From Kribbella sp. ALI-6-A (GTDB lineage: Bacteria; Actinomycetota; Actinomycetes; Propionibacteriales; Kribbellaceae), in contig NZ_MTQN01000011.1 of assembly GCF_001984195.1 (NCBI RefSeq), positions 186,001-250,000 of the forward strand: a stretch of 64,000 nt of DNA, written 5' to 3'. The notes beneath the pieces are model-generated. The model saw only the letters and a program-made list of their open reading frames with translations, made no database searches and was not told where the DNA came from. This document shows, piece by piece, positions 15,278 to 23,824 of the stretch. The translations under genes were made by a program, and so were the position numbers. Within the stretch, counting starts at the first letter, position 1; the number at the start of each line of letters is the position of its first letter.

Positions 15278-16579
15278 ATGGATGCATACGCCCTGCAACG
15301 CAGCTGGGACCAGGTCACCGAACACGGCGAGCAGGTCCCGCTGTACTTCTACTCTCACCTGTTCGTGTCCTATCCCGAAGTGCGATCGATGTTCCCGCTG
15401 TCCATGTCCAACCAGCGGGACAAGTTCGTCGGCGCCCTCGGCCGGATCGTGAGCCACGCCGACCAGATCGAGAACGACGCGTCCTTCCTGCAACACCTCG
15501 GCCGCGACCACCGCAAGTACGCCGTACTCGCGGAGCACTACAACGCGGTCGGCGCCTCGCTGTGCGCGACGCTGATGCACTTTCTCGGGTCCGACTGGGA
15601 CGAGGAGCTCGCCGCGCACTGGACCGCGGCGTACCAGGTGGTGGCCCGGATCATGGTCGAAGCCGCCGAGATGTCGTCGGAGTCCAGCCCCGACTGGTGG
15701 GATGCCGACGTGATCTCCGCCGAGCGACGGACGATGGACCTCACGCTGCTCACGGTCCGGCCGCGGCGCCCGTTCGAGTTCCGCCCCGGCCAGTCGGTGT
15801 CCATGGAGATCCCGCAACGCCCCCGGCAGTGGCGGTACTTCAGCCCCGCCAACGCCCCGCGCTCGGACGGCTCGATCGATCTGCACGTCCAGCAGATCGA
15901 CGGCGGGCTGGTGAGCCCGACCGTGGTGCGTTCTTTGAAGGTCGGCGACACCGTGAAGCTGGGCGCGCCGGTCGGTGAGCGGCTGACGCTGCGCGACAAC
16001 GCCGCGCGGGAGTTGCTGCTGGTCGCCGGTGGTACCGGTCTGGCTCCGCTGCTGGCGCTGGTCGAACAGATCGACCGCGAGTGGCATCGGTCGGGCAGCG
16101 GACCCCTGGTCCACCTGCTCCACGGCGTCCGGATGCCCTGGCATCTCTACGACCGGCCCCGGCTGCGCGAACTGGCGCAGACCCGCGCGTGGTTCGAGTA
16201 CACCGAAGTCGTGTCCGACGACCCGTCCTATCCAGGCGTCCGCGGAAAGGTCGGCACAGTCGCGGCCCGTCAGGCCTTGCACGGCCGGACGGCGATGGTG
16301 TGCGGCGGCCCGCAGATGGTCGCCCACACGCTCGAGCGGCTCGCCGCCGCCGGCATGTCCCCCGAACACATCAAGTACGAGCACTTCTACTACGCGGCCG
16401 CGGACGAGCACACGGCCGGGCCATCGCTATCACGGCAGGAGACACCGAGTGAGGACCAACAACCACCGCGACACCTCTCCGCGACTGACACCGCGGTCGA
16501 TCCGGGACGAGACGTTCCAGCGGCGGATGCGTGGTCTCGACGCGGGCGAGGTCTACGGCTACCTCGATCGGCTCGCTGA
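15278..16579 (+). CDS. Flavohaemoglobin-like globin-FAD/NAD reductase
   Basis: 433 residues. The globin domain occupies about 1-140 (SWDQVTEHGEQVPLYFYSHLF; DHRKYAVLAEHY with the proximal F-helix histidine). A ferredoxin-NADP reductase-type unit follows: FEFRPGQSVSMEI and RQWRYFSPAN for FAD, LLVAGGTGLAPLLAL for NAD(P), and the IKYEHFYY end. Flavohaemoglobins convert NO and O2 to nitrate with NAD(P)H. Beside an NO synthase this one could detoxify NO or donate electrons; both are inference. The last 44 codons overlap the next gene by 131 nt and are low in conserved sequence, so the true end may be nearer 16450 if an indel exists. ATG lies 9 nt after a small leader ORF. Confidence 0.85.
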   Translation: MDAYALQRSWDQVTEHGEQVPLYFYSHLFVSYPEVRSMFPLSMSNQRDKFVGALGRIVSHADQIENDASFLQHLGRDHRKYAVLAEHYNAVGASLCATLMHFLGSDWDEELAAHWTAAYQVVARIMVEAAEMSSESSPDWWDADVISAERRTMDLTLLTVRPRRPFEFRPGQSVSMEIPQRPRQWRYFSPANAPRSDGSIDLHVQQIDGGLVSPTVVRSLKVGDTVKLGAPVGERLTLRDNAARELLLVAGGTGLAPLLALVEQIDREWHRSGSGPLVHLLHGVRMPWHLYDRPRLRELAQTRAWFEYTEVVSDDPSYPGVRGKVGTVAARQALHGRTAMVCGGPQMVAHTLERLAAAGMSPEHIKYEHFYYAAADEHTAGPSLSRQETPSEDQQPPRHLSATDTAVDPGRDVPAADAWSRRGRGLRLPRSAR

Positions 16580-17048
16580 CCAGGTGCAGGCCATGGACCA
16601 GGAGCTCGGCGACAGCCGCTCCGAGATTGCCCGTCTCCAGGCCGAGCTGCAGCGCGTGCAGGGGGAGCTGGACCAGTACGAGCAGGCCGGCGACCGGGTG
16701 AACGAGCAGGTCGTCCAGATGTTCAGCCAGGCACAGCTCGTGGTCGAGGAGATGGTCCAGGACGTCAGCCGGGACGCGCGCGAACGCATCGGGCAGGCCC
16801 GCGAGCACGAGCGCAGGATCGTCGCGGAGGCGATGGACACGGCCGGGCAGCAGGTTCGGGCGTACGCCCAGACGGCCCAGGCGCAGATGCAGTCGATCGT
16901 GAGCTCGTTCGCCACCGAGGTCGATCAGCTCGCGGCCACGGCGCAGCCCGGCGAACCGGGTCATGTGGCGCCCGACCCGCTGTTCGACGCCCCCAGGGAC
17001 ACTCCACCGCGTTTCCGGACCGGGAGCGGTCCGGGGGCCGCAGGCTAG
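16449..17048 (+). CDS. DivIVA-domain coiled-coil protein
   Basis: 199 residues. The short N-terminal DivIVA/Wag31-like module (LTPRSIRDETFQRRMRG then LDAGEVYGYLDRL) precedes a long coiled coil (about 40-165, heptads rich in Gln/Glu/Arg) and a proline-rich tail. DivIVA proteins sense curved membrane at poles and septa and recruit partners. GTG start with AGGAG 7 nt upstream, nested in the 3' end of the globin-reductase frame. It is 97 nt upstream of the NO synthase and on the same strand, suggesting it may localise one or both partners. It is shorter than canonical Wag31 and is not flanked by division genes, so it is a paralogue, not the main polar scaffold. Confidence 0.8.
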   Translation: MRTNNHRDTSPRLTPRSIRDETFQRRMRGLDAGEVYGYLDRLADQVQAMDQELGDSRSEIARLQAELQRVQGELDQYEQAGDRVNEQVVQMFSQAQLVVEEMVQDVSRDARERIGQAREHERRIVAEAMDTAGQQVRAYAQTAQAQMQSIVSSFATEVDQLAATAQPGEPGHVAPDPLFDAPRDTPPRFRTGSGPGAAG

Positions 17049-17145
17049 GGACCGACTCCGTGCCAACTCTTCGGAGACCCGCCCAGGCACACGACACAAC
17101 AGAAGTTCTCGCTGCCGTCGGCACGTCAGGTTGTGGAGGCACGAC

Positions 17146-18651
17146 ATGAACGACTCACCGGCGACATGCCCGTTCCACGACGTCGCGGCCGACCAGCCGG
17201 CAACACGGCACAGTCCGCTGGTGGCTGTCGCATTCGCCGTGGCCGGCCTGGCGGTGTCCGGCGTCACCATCGGCGCGGTCGAACTCGGCTGGGACCTGTT
17301 CGTGAGCCGCGCGGGTGTCGTCGTACCGGTCGTGGCGATTGTTTTGCTGGCAGTGGGGATTTGCGCACACCAACTCGTCGCTCGCCCTGGGGAGCAGCTG
17401 CTGCAGGTCGGCGACCGGCCGTGGCCGCAGATCCCGCGCGCTGGCCGACGGGCGTCGCCAGGACCTGGAAGGGTCCGGGCCAGACCGGTGCACCGGCGCG
17501 ATCCCGAACCAGCTCCGGAGACCCCGGGAAGCGATGCGATTCGCGCAGCGGCCGAGGAGTTCTTCGAGCTCTACCACGCCGAGAACCCGCAGGCCGGCTG
17601 GCTCGGACCGCGGCTCGCCGCGGTGATGCGCGAGATCGACCTGACCGGCACGTACTGGCACACCCCTGAGGAGTTGGCGTTCGGCGCTCGCGTTGCCTGG
17701 CGCAACAATGCACGGTGCATCGGACGCCTGTACTGGCGCAGCCTCCAGGTGCGCGACCTGAGGACCGTCGGCGACGCCGGCGGCGTTGCCCGGCACTGCT
17801 TCGACCATCTGCGCGCGGCGCACAACGGCGGCAAGATCCGGCCGATGATCAGCGTGTTCGCTCCGGAGACTCCGAACCGGCCCGCCCCCAGGATCTGGAA
17901 CGAGCAACTCATCCGGTACGCCGGCTACGAGCAACCGGACGGGCGCGTGCTCGGGGATCCCCGCTACGTGTCGTTCACCCGCGAACTCGTGCGGCGCGGG
18001 TGGCAGCCGCCCGAGGTCCGCGGAGCCTTCGACGTACTCCCGCTTGTCGTGGAGACCGTCGACGAGGGACCGCGGATGTTCCAACTCCCCTCGCAGTCGG
18101 TCCACGAGGTCTCCCTCGAGCACCCCGAGCTGGCGTGGTTCGCCGAGCTGGGCCTGCGGTGGCACGCGGTCCCGGTGATCAGCAGCAATCGCCTGCTGAT
18201 CGGCGGGGTGTCCTACCCGGCCGCTCCCTTCAACGGCTGGTACATGGGCACGGAGATCGGCGCCCGGAACCTGGGCGACAGCGACCGTTACGCGCTGGTC
18301 CCCGAGGTCGCCCAGCGGCTCGGTCTCGACACCTCCGACGAGGCGACGCTGTGGCGCGACCGTGCCCTGGTCGAGATCAACCGCGCCGTACTGCACTCGT
18401 TCCGGTCGAGCGGAGTCAGCATCACCGACCATCACACCGAGTCCCGCAGATTCCTCGTCCACCTGGAACGGGAGGAACGCGCCGGCCGCCGCTGCCCCAC
18501 CGATTGGAGCTGGATCGTTCCCCCGATGTCCGGCTCACAGACCCCGGTCTTCCACCGCCTCTACGACAGCGAACTACAGGTCCCCAACTTCTTCGCCGAC
18601 CCCGACGCCACGACCCGAGCTCTGCACGGCACTCCCCCGGCCTTTCGTTGA
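17146..18651 (+). CDS. nos: Bacterial nitric oxide synthase oxygenase with N-terminal membrane hairpin
   Basis: 501 residues. The NOS oxygenase domain (about 129-501) is clear. RVAWRNNARCIGRLYW holds the heme-ligating Cys191; NGWYMGTEIGARN holds the arginine-binding Glu370; IWNEQLIRYAGY and SITDHHTESRRF are further family signatures. It makes NO from L-arginine using tetrahydrobiopterin-type cofactor and an external reductase; no reductase domain is fused. Bacterial NOS proteins are normally soluble and about 350-390 aa. Here about 128 extra residues include CPFH near the start, two hydrophobic segments (about 25-45 and 57-78) and a Pro/Arg-rich linker. The ATG has GGAGG 6 nt upstream, so the extension is translated. 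Last gene of the leader-globin-DivIVA-nos set. Confidence 0.93.
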   Translation: MNDSPATCPFHDVAADQPATRHSPLVAVAFAVAGLAVSGVTIGAVELGWDLFVSRAGVVVPVVAIVLLAVGICAHQLVARPGEQLLQVGDRPWPQIPRAGRRASPGPGRVRARPVHRRDPEPAPETPGSDAIRAAAEEFFELYHAENPQAGWLGPRLAAVMREIDLTGTYWHTPEELAFGARVAWRNNARCIGRLYWRSLQVRDLRTVGDAGGVARHCFDHLRAAHNGGKIRPMISVFAPETPNRPAPRIWNEQLIRYAGYEQPDGRVLGDPRYVSFTRELVRRGWQPPEVRGAFDVLPLVVETVDEGPRMFQLPSQSVHEVSLEHPELAWFAELGLRWHAVPVISSNRLLIGGVSYPAAPFNGWYMGTEIGARNLGDSDRYALVPEVAQRLGLDTSDEATLWRDRALVEINRAVLHSFRSSGVSITDHHTESRRFLVHLEREERAGRRCPTDWSWIVPPMSGSQTPVFHRLYDSELQVPNFFADPDATTRALHGTPPAFR

Positions 18652-18730
18652 AATCGGCAACGGCTGGGTGGAATGCCGCAGGTACGGCGGGATGTTGTTC
18701 CCAGCAGAATCAACATCTCAGGAGGAAGCC

Positions 18731-19360
18731 ATGAGTACCGACTTCAAGTTCGAGGCGGTCGTCATCCCGGTGACGGACGTCGACCGGGCGAAGGAGTTCT
18801 ACCAGCGGCTGGAGTGGCGCCTCGACGCCGACTTCGCCTTCGACAACGGCTTCCGTGTAGTGCAGTTCACGCCTCCGGGTTCACCGGCGTCCGTCCAGTT
18901 CGGCAGCAACATCACGACCGCCGAACCCGGCTCCGCGCAAGGCCTCTACCTGATCGTCTCCGACATCGAGACCGCCCGGGACGAACTCGCCGCCCGGGGC
19001 GTCGACGTCAGCCCGGCGTTCCACCCCGAGACCCCAGGCGCCCAGTTCCTGGCCGACAACCCCGGCCGCGCCACGGGCCCCGCGGACGAACGCGCCAGCT
19101 ACGGCTCGTTCGCCACGTTCGCCGACCCCGACGGCAACACCTGGCTCCTCCAGGAAGTCACCACCCGCCTCCCCGGCCGGGTGGACGCCACGGAGGTCAC
19201 GTACACCTCAGTCGAAGACCTTGAGCAGGCCCTCACCCGCGCCGCGACGGCCCACGGCGAACACGAAGCGCGCAACGGCGGCGAGCACGATGCCGAGTGG
19301 CCGGCGTGGTACGCGAAATACATGCACGCGGAACGCACCGGCCAGGAGCTTCCGCAGTAG
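18731..19360 (+). CDS. VOC-superfamily (glyoxalase/bleomycin-resistance fold) protein
   Basis: 209 residues. The VOC module (FEAVVIPVTDVDRAKEFYQ, then FATFADPDGNTWLLQE) supplies the paired beta-alpha-beta-beta-beta metal site. A C-terminal extension (YTSVEDLEQALTRAATAHGEHEA, DAEWPAWYAKYM) occurs in a subset of actinobacterial members. The reaction is unknown: lyase, dioxygenase or binding protein. GGAGGAAG gives a strong Shine-Dalgarno. Upstream, GATGTTG (18691-18697) and CAACATC (18711-18717) form a hairpin or operator. It lies 79 nt after nos but may have its own promoter. Confidence 0.85.
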   Translation: MSTDFKFEAVVIPVTDVDRAKEFYQRLEWRLDADFAFDNGFRVVQFTPPGSPASVQFGSNITTAEPGSAQGLYLIVSDIETARDELAARGVDVSPAFHPETPGAQFLADNPGRATGPADERASYGSFATFADPDGNTWLLQEVTTRLPGRVDATEVTYTSVEDLEQALTRAATAHGEHEARNGGEHDAEWPAWYAKYMHAERTGQELPQ

Positions 19361-19368
19361 CTTCTCTC

Positions 19369-19404
19369 ATCGAGGTCTTCTGACGTCCTTCAGAAGACCT
19401 CGAT
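19369..19404. terminator. Bidirectional terminator between convergent genes
   Basis: ATCGAGGTCTTCTGA pairs perfectly with TCAGAAGACCTCGAT (15-bp stem, CGTCCT loop). The right arm is the last four codons plus stop (I-E-V-F-TGA) of the leftward acetyltransferase gene. It lies 8 nt after the rightward VOC stop, so it can serve both. Confidence 0.88.
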
Positions 19405-20607
19405 GCTCACCGGGGCCACCGGCCAGCGGAGTGCGGCCGTCAGCGCATTCAGAGCGCCGGCAGTGTTCTCCGTGACTCGACCCGTCGCAGCGAACTCGCT
19501 CAGCGCACGACCACCCAGGTACGCCGCGGAGAGCTCCCTCACCGACAGCGAGACATCCGGCGCTGACTCGGTGGGTTCACAAGTAGCTTGCTCGGTGTCA
19601 CCGGTCAGCCGGTACCGGCCGTTGTTGGTCTTGATCAGGTCATCGGTCACCTCGATCACGACGTCCACGCTGGTCGCATACCGTCGCTGCTCCAGCGCCC
19701 GGCCGACATCGGTGATCCGAACCCACAGCGACTCCCCCAGCCGCCGGGTGAGCGCCAACGGATTGGTCACCAACTGCTGCAGCGGCTCGTCGAGCGCGCC
19801 ATGGCCGTACTCGAGCTTGCCGGCCAGGTCGAGCGTCAGCAGGTGATGCCACAGCGCGTGGTAGGCGTTCGGCTCGAGAGCGACGAACTCCTCCACGGTC
19901 ACCTCGTTGGCCGGACCCGCTGGTCCCCAACTCAACTTGCCGCGCCACAGCGCGTACCCGTCCAAGCCGCCGGCTTCGTCGCGATGCACAAGGATGTGGC
20001 GCGCGGTCTTCCCACCGCGATGGTCCGGCTTGTCCTCCAACCGCCTGCGCCACTCCAACTCCGACCGCCCCGACACCCCCGGCCGCTTCTCCTGCAGCCC
20101 CCGAAGCATCGGTGCCAACTGCCCCGCGGCGTCCTCGGCCGGCACTTCCTCAAGACGACCGGCCCCGCTCGTCACCGGATACGGCTTGATGTTCCGCAGA
20201 TCAGCCTCGTACGACACACCCCAAGCAGCTGGCCCGTACCCGAACCGCCCGTAGATCCCCGGCTCGCTGGCCCACAGCACCGCCAACGCCTCTGGCACTT
20301 CGCGCAACTGCCGGCTCATCAAGCTGGACAGGATCCCCCGCCGGCGATGAGTGGCTTTGACGCCGACCGCCGTGATGTGCGCAGCCGGCACCACAGCCCC
20401 CGGCACCGACAGATCCCGAGTCATCGCCTTCGCAGTACCGACGAACTGATCACCATCCACGGCCACCAACGCCCGCTCCGGCTCGAACAGCTCCCGATCG
20501 AGATCGCCCGGCGCGCTCTCGAACATCATCGCCGCCCCGAACAACGCCGCGAACTGATCGTGCTCGTCCGCCGTCGCCGCCCGCACCTCGTACTCGGAGT
20601 TCACCAT
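19390..20607 (-). CDS. Eis-like GNAT acetyltransferase with SCP2-type C-terminal domain
   Basis: About 405 residues from MVNSEYEVRAA. A first GNAT domain (ITAVGVKATHRRRGILSSLM is the acetyl-CoA motif; LWASEPGIYGRFGYG) is followed by a second degenerate GNAT-like domain and a sterol-carrier-like C-terminal domain, the three-part layout of Mycobacterium Eis. The C-terminal carboxylate (IEVF end) completes the active site in this family. Eis-type enzymes acetylate aminoglycosides and other amines at several positions. Alternative in-frame starts at 20616 and 20637 exist, none with a well-spaced Shine-Dalgarno. The last codons form one arm of a terminator. Confidence 0.87.
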   Translation of the reverse strand: MVNSEYEVRAATADEHDQFAALFGAAMMFESAPGDLDRELFEPERALVAVDGDQFVGTAKAMTRDLSVPGAVVPAAHITAVGVKATHRRRGILSSLMSRQLREVPEALAVLWASEPGIYGRFGYGPAAWGVSYEADLRNIKPYPVTSGAGRLEEVPAEDAAGQLAPMLRGLQEKRPGVSGRSELEWRRRLEDKPDHRGGKTARHILVHRDEAGGLDGYALWRGKLSWGPAGPANEVTVEEFVALEPNAYHALWHHLLTLDLAGKLEYGHGALDEPLQQLVTNPLALTRRLGESLWVRITDVGRALEQRRYATSVDVVIEVTDDLIKTNNGRYRLTGDTEQATCEPTESAPDVSLSVRELSAAYLGGRALSEFAATGRVTENTAGALNALTAALRWPVAPVSIEVF

Positions 20608-20764
20608 GCCCTGCATCGTCACACGCGCGACCGACATTCCTCGACCCAGTTTCGGTTCGACAGGCGCCCAGCTCACAGCTCCGTGAAGCGCGCCGCCGAG
20701 CCCTCCGTAGTCCAACCGATGAGCAAACTTCTAGACCGCCGCCCGGTTCTGCGACGATCGGTGA

Positions 20765-21616
20765 GTGGCACGAGTAGCGGTGACCGGAAGCAGCGGGAAG
20801 TTGGGGCGCGCGGTGGTTGATCACCTCGCCGAGCACGGGTGGGAGGTGATCGCCCTCGACCAGGCCCCGCCGGCGCGGGCCGACGTGACGTCGACCCGGC
20901 TCGACCTGACCGATTTCGGCCAGACGTACGAGGCGATCGCCGGCATCGACGACCGCCACGACGGTGTCGACGCGGTGGTGCACCTGGCCGCGATTCCCGC
21001 GCCGGGTCTGCGCCCGAACGCAGCGACGTTCCAGAACAACATCACCGCGACGTACAACGTGTTCTCAGCCGCCCTGCGAGCCGGCGTCCGCAACCTGGTC
21101 TGGGCATCGAGTGAGACCGTCCTCGGCCTCCCCTTCGACGAGTTCCCGCCGTACGTGCCGGTCGACGAGGACTACCCGCCGCGCCCCGGCAGCACCTACT
21201 CGCTGGTGAAAACCCTCGAGGAGGAAATGGCCCGTCAACTCTGCCGCTGGCACCCCGACCTCAAGCTGATCGGCCTACGGTTCTCGAATGTGATGTACCC
21301 CGAGGACTACACCCGCTTCCCCTCGTTCGACACCGACGCCCAGGCCCGCAAGTGGAACCTCTGGAGCTACATCGACGCCCGCGACGGCGCCCAGGCGGTC
21401 CGCAAGGCGCTCGAGTACGACGTGACCGGCACCGACGTGTTCATCGTCGCCAACGCGGACACCGTCATGTCCCGCCCCAACGAGGAACTGCTCGCCGAAG
21501 TCTTCCCCGGCGTACCGGTGAAGCGCCCGTTCGGCCCGAACGAGACGCTCCTGTCAATCGACAAGGCCCGCCGCCTCCTCGGCTACGAACCGCAGCACTC
21601 CTGGCGCGACAGCTAG
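20765..21616 (+). CDS. NAD-dependent epimerase/dehydratase (extended SDR)
   Basis: 283 residues. VAVTGSSGKLGRAVVDHL is the TGxxGxxG nucleotide motif, VVHLAAIPAPG the strand-4 motif, and STYSLVKTLEE the catalytic YxxxK. The family covers sugar-nucleotide epimerases, dehydratases and uronate dehydrogenases; closest in feel are the short uronate-dehydrogenase-like SDRs. Start is GTG at 20765, which is usual length for the family; no clear Shine-Dalgarno. It is divergent from the acetyltransferase across 157 nt. Confidence 0.87.
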   Translation: MARVAVTGSSGKLGRAVVDHLAEHGWEVIALDQAPPARADVTSTRLDLTDFGQTYEAIAGIDDRHDGVDAVVHLAAIPAPGLRPNAATFQNNITATYNVFSAALRAGVRNLVWASSETVLGLPFDEFPPYVPVDEDYPPRPGSTYSLVKTLEEEMARQLCRWHPDLKLIGLRFSNVMYPEDYTRFPSFDTDAQARKWNLWSYIDARDGAQAVRKALEYDVTGTDVFIVANADTVMSRPNEELLAEVFPGVPVKRPFGPNETLLSIDKARRLLGYEPQHSWRDS

Positions 21617-21736
21617 CGGCCCACCCTCGTCTCTGACCTGCTGAATATCAGCGGATCCGAGATGGCGTGTGGACAGAGAACCAACCCCCGACCACCGCAC
21701 GCCTAAAACGAGGGCGGCGGAGGAATTCAGAACAGA

Positions 21737-22276
21737 ATGAACGCTGACGCTGAGAGATACCCGGAACTCGACGCCGATGAGCGCACCACGCTCAGCCAAT
21801 TCCTCGATCAGTACCGTCACCGGGCGCTTTCACGCCTCGAACGGCTGACGGACGCGCAGGCGCGAACGAAAAGCCTGCCGGCGACAGACCTGACGCCGGG
21901 TGGAATTGTGAAGCATCTCGCGCACATGGAAGATCACTGGTTCATTGCACGAGTCGGAGGAGGCGAGCTTCCTGAGCCGTGGGCGTCGGCGCCGCTCGAC
22001 ACCCAACCGCAGTGGGCCTTCGAGTCCGCGGCCGGTGACACAGTGGAGGAGATTTCCGCGCTATACCGGGCGGCTTGCACTCGTAGTCGCCAGGTGGCCA
22101 GCCGGCTTCCGACACTCGACACGACCGCGCCCCGCCCCTCGTTCGGGAAGGGCCCCGTGACACTTCGCTGGGTCATGGTGCACATGCTCGAGGAGACGGC
22201 CTGCCACGTCGGCCACCTCGACCTGCTCACCGATGCTCTACCGGCCGATCCTCGATGGCTCGGGGCGGGTCTGTAG
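21737..22276 (+). CDS. DinB-family (DUF664) metal-dependent protein
   Basis: 179 residues. Four-helix DinB fold, with GGIVKHLAHMEDHW and VMVHMLEETACHVGHLD carrying the histidines that bind a divalent metal. Actinobacterial members include mycothiol-dependent transferases and the mini-circle-type proteins; the substrate is unknown. GGAGGA lies about 11 nt before the ATG, rather far. A hairpin terminator follows. Confidence 0.85.
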   Translation: MNADAERYPELDADERTTLSQFLDQYRHRALSRLERLTDAQARTKSLPATDLTPGGIVKHLAHMEDHWFIARVGGGELPEPWASAPLDTQPQWAFESAAGDTVEEISALYRAACTRSRQVASRLPTLDTTAPRPSFGKGPVTLRWVMVHMLEETACHVGHLDLLTDALPADPRWLGAGL

Positions 22277-22293
22277 TCGCCCGCGAACCACCG

Positions 22294-22328
22294 GCCTGGC
22301 TGCAGCCGTACGCCAACAGCAGCCAGGC
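22294..22328 (+). terminator. Terminator with long pyrimidine-rich tail
   Basis: GCCTGGCTGC pairs perfectly with GCAGCCAGGC across a 15-nt loop, 17 nt after the DinB stop. An unusual CT/T-rich tract (22335-22365, e.g. TTTCTCTCTCTTTG) follows, giving the U-rich tail of a classic intrinsic terminator. It may also insulate the convergent acyl-CoA dehydrogenase gene. Confidence 0.65.
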
Positions 22329-22379
22329 AACTACCACTCTATTTCTCTCTCTTTGTCTTTTGTCTTTGCGCGTCCTGCT

Positions 22380-23708
22380 TTATCTGATCCGCATACCCGA
22401 GATCGCCCTCGAGATCACCAAACGCTGGATCTCGCTGGTGCCCTCGAAGATGGTGTAGATCTTGGCGTCTCGGTGCATGCGTTCTACCGGGTACTCGCGC
22501 GTGTACCCATTGCCGCCCAGGATCTGGATGGCTTCTTCCGTCACCTTCACCGCGACCTCGCCGGCCTTCAGTTTGGCCATCGAGCCCTCGCCGTGGCGGT
22601 AGTCGGGGGTTTCGCCTCGCATCAAAGCTGACGACATGTTGGCGGCTCGCCACACCAGCAGACGAGCGGCGTCGATCTCCATCGCCATGTCGGCCAGCTT
22701 GAACGCGATGCCCTGGTTGTCGATGATCGGGCGGCCGAACTGTTCGCGGCCCTTGGCGTAGTCGAGGGCGAACTCGTACGCCGCTCTCGCGATACCGATG
22801 GCCTGGGCGCCGACGATGTGGCGGGTCATCTCGAAGGTGGCCATGGAGGCGTTGCGGGCTCGACCAGCAGAGTCCTGGGGCTCGCGGGCCTTGGCGAGGC
22901 GGGCGTCGAGTTTCTCCTTGCCGCCCAGCACGTTCTCCGCAGGGATGCGCACGTTGTCGAGGAAGACATCGGCAGTGTGGGAGGCTCGCAGGCCGTGCTT
23001 CTTGAGCTTCGTGCCCTGCTCCAGGCCCCGGACCTCGGACTTGGGGACCACGAAGGCGGCCTGGCCCTTGGTGCCCAGTGATGGGTCGACCGTGGCGACG
23101 ACGACGTGGATGTCGGCGATGCCGCCGTTGGTGGCCCAGGCCTTCTGGCCGTTCAGGACCCACTCGTCGGTCTTCTCGTCGTACGTCGCCCGGGTGCGGA
23201 TCGCGGAGACGTCGGAGCCGGCGCCCGGCTCGGACGAGCAGAACGCGGCGACCTGTACGTCGTCCGCCGTGCCGTAGCAGCGTGGGAGCCACTGGCTCCA
23301 CTGCTCGGGAGTGCCGTTGGAGAAGATCGCCGACGACGCGAGGCCAGTGCCCACCAAGGACATGCCGATGCCGGCGTCACCCCAGAACAGTTCTTCCTGG
23401 ACCAGCGGCATCAGCAGGCCGGACGGGTCGATGAACAGGTTGATGCTCGCCTCGAGCCCGTACAGGCCGATCTTCGCGGCCTCCTGGATCACCGGCCACG
23501 GGGTCTCCTCGCGCTCGTCCCACTCCGACGCGGCGGGGCGGATCACGTCGGCGGCGAAGGTGTGGGCCCAGTCGCGCAGCTCGCGCTGCTCGTCGTTGAT
23601 CCCGAGCGAGAACGAGCTCCAGCCCGGTCGGGACCGCTCGGCGCCGAGTTCGCCGGCCAGCGACATCACATCGGCGGAGACGGACGGCTTCGGGTCGGTC
23701 ATGGTCAT
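22380..23708 (-). CDS. Acyl-CoA dehydrogenase
   Basis: 442 residues. FAD flavoprotein of beta-oxidation type. VAAFCSSEPGAGSDVSAI and WVLNGQKAWATNG are the FAD/substrate-contact motifs, REQFGRPIIDNQGIAFKLADM the central helix, and IQILGGNGYTREYPVERMHRDAKIYTIFEGT the C-terminal signature; the catalytic base position follows in the EGT region. Start at 23708 is supported by GGAGG with 5-6 nt spacing. It is divergent from the TetR-thiolase-FabG-MaoC operon, a layout also known around fadE5/fadA2/fabG4/htdX in mycobacteria. It probably shares the intergenic operator. Confidence 0.92.
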   Translation of the reverse strand: MTMTDPKPSVSADVMSLAGELGAERSRPGWSSFSLGINDEQRELRDWAHTFAADVIRPAASEWDEREETPWPVIQEAAKIGLYGLEASINLFIDPSGLLMPLVQEELFWGDAGIGMSLVGTGLASSAIFSNGTPEQWSQWLPRCYGTADDVQVAAFCSSEPGAGSDVSAIRTRATYDEKTDEWVLNGQKAWATNGGIADIHVVVATVDPSLGTKGQAAFVVPKSEVRGLEQGTKLKKHGLRASHTADVFLDNVRIPAENVLGGKEKLDARLAKAREPQDSAGRARNASMATFEMTRHIVGAQAIGIARAAYEFALDYAKGREQFGRPIIDNQGIAFKLADMAMEIDAARLLVWRAANMSSALMRGETPDYRHGEGSMAKLKAGEVAVKVTEEAIQILGGNGYTREYPVERMHRDAKIYTIFEGTSEIQRLVISRAISGMRIR

Positions 23709-23824
23709 CGAGTCCTCCGTACGGCGCGCCGCGAGGGGCCGGGCGCAGAGCAGCGGGTCACACAGCAGGGGCACAATCAGCATCGAGCGGTACGGCGTAC
23801 CGCGCAGGCCGATGTTACCCGCGA

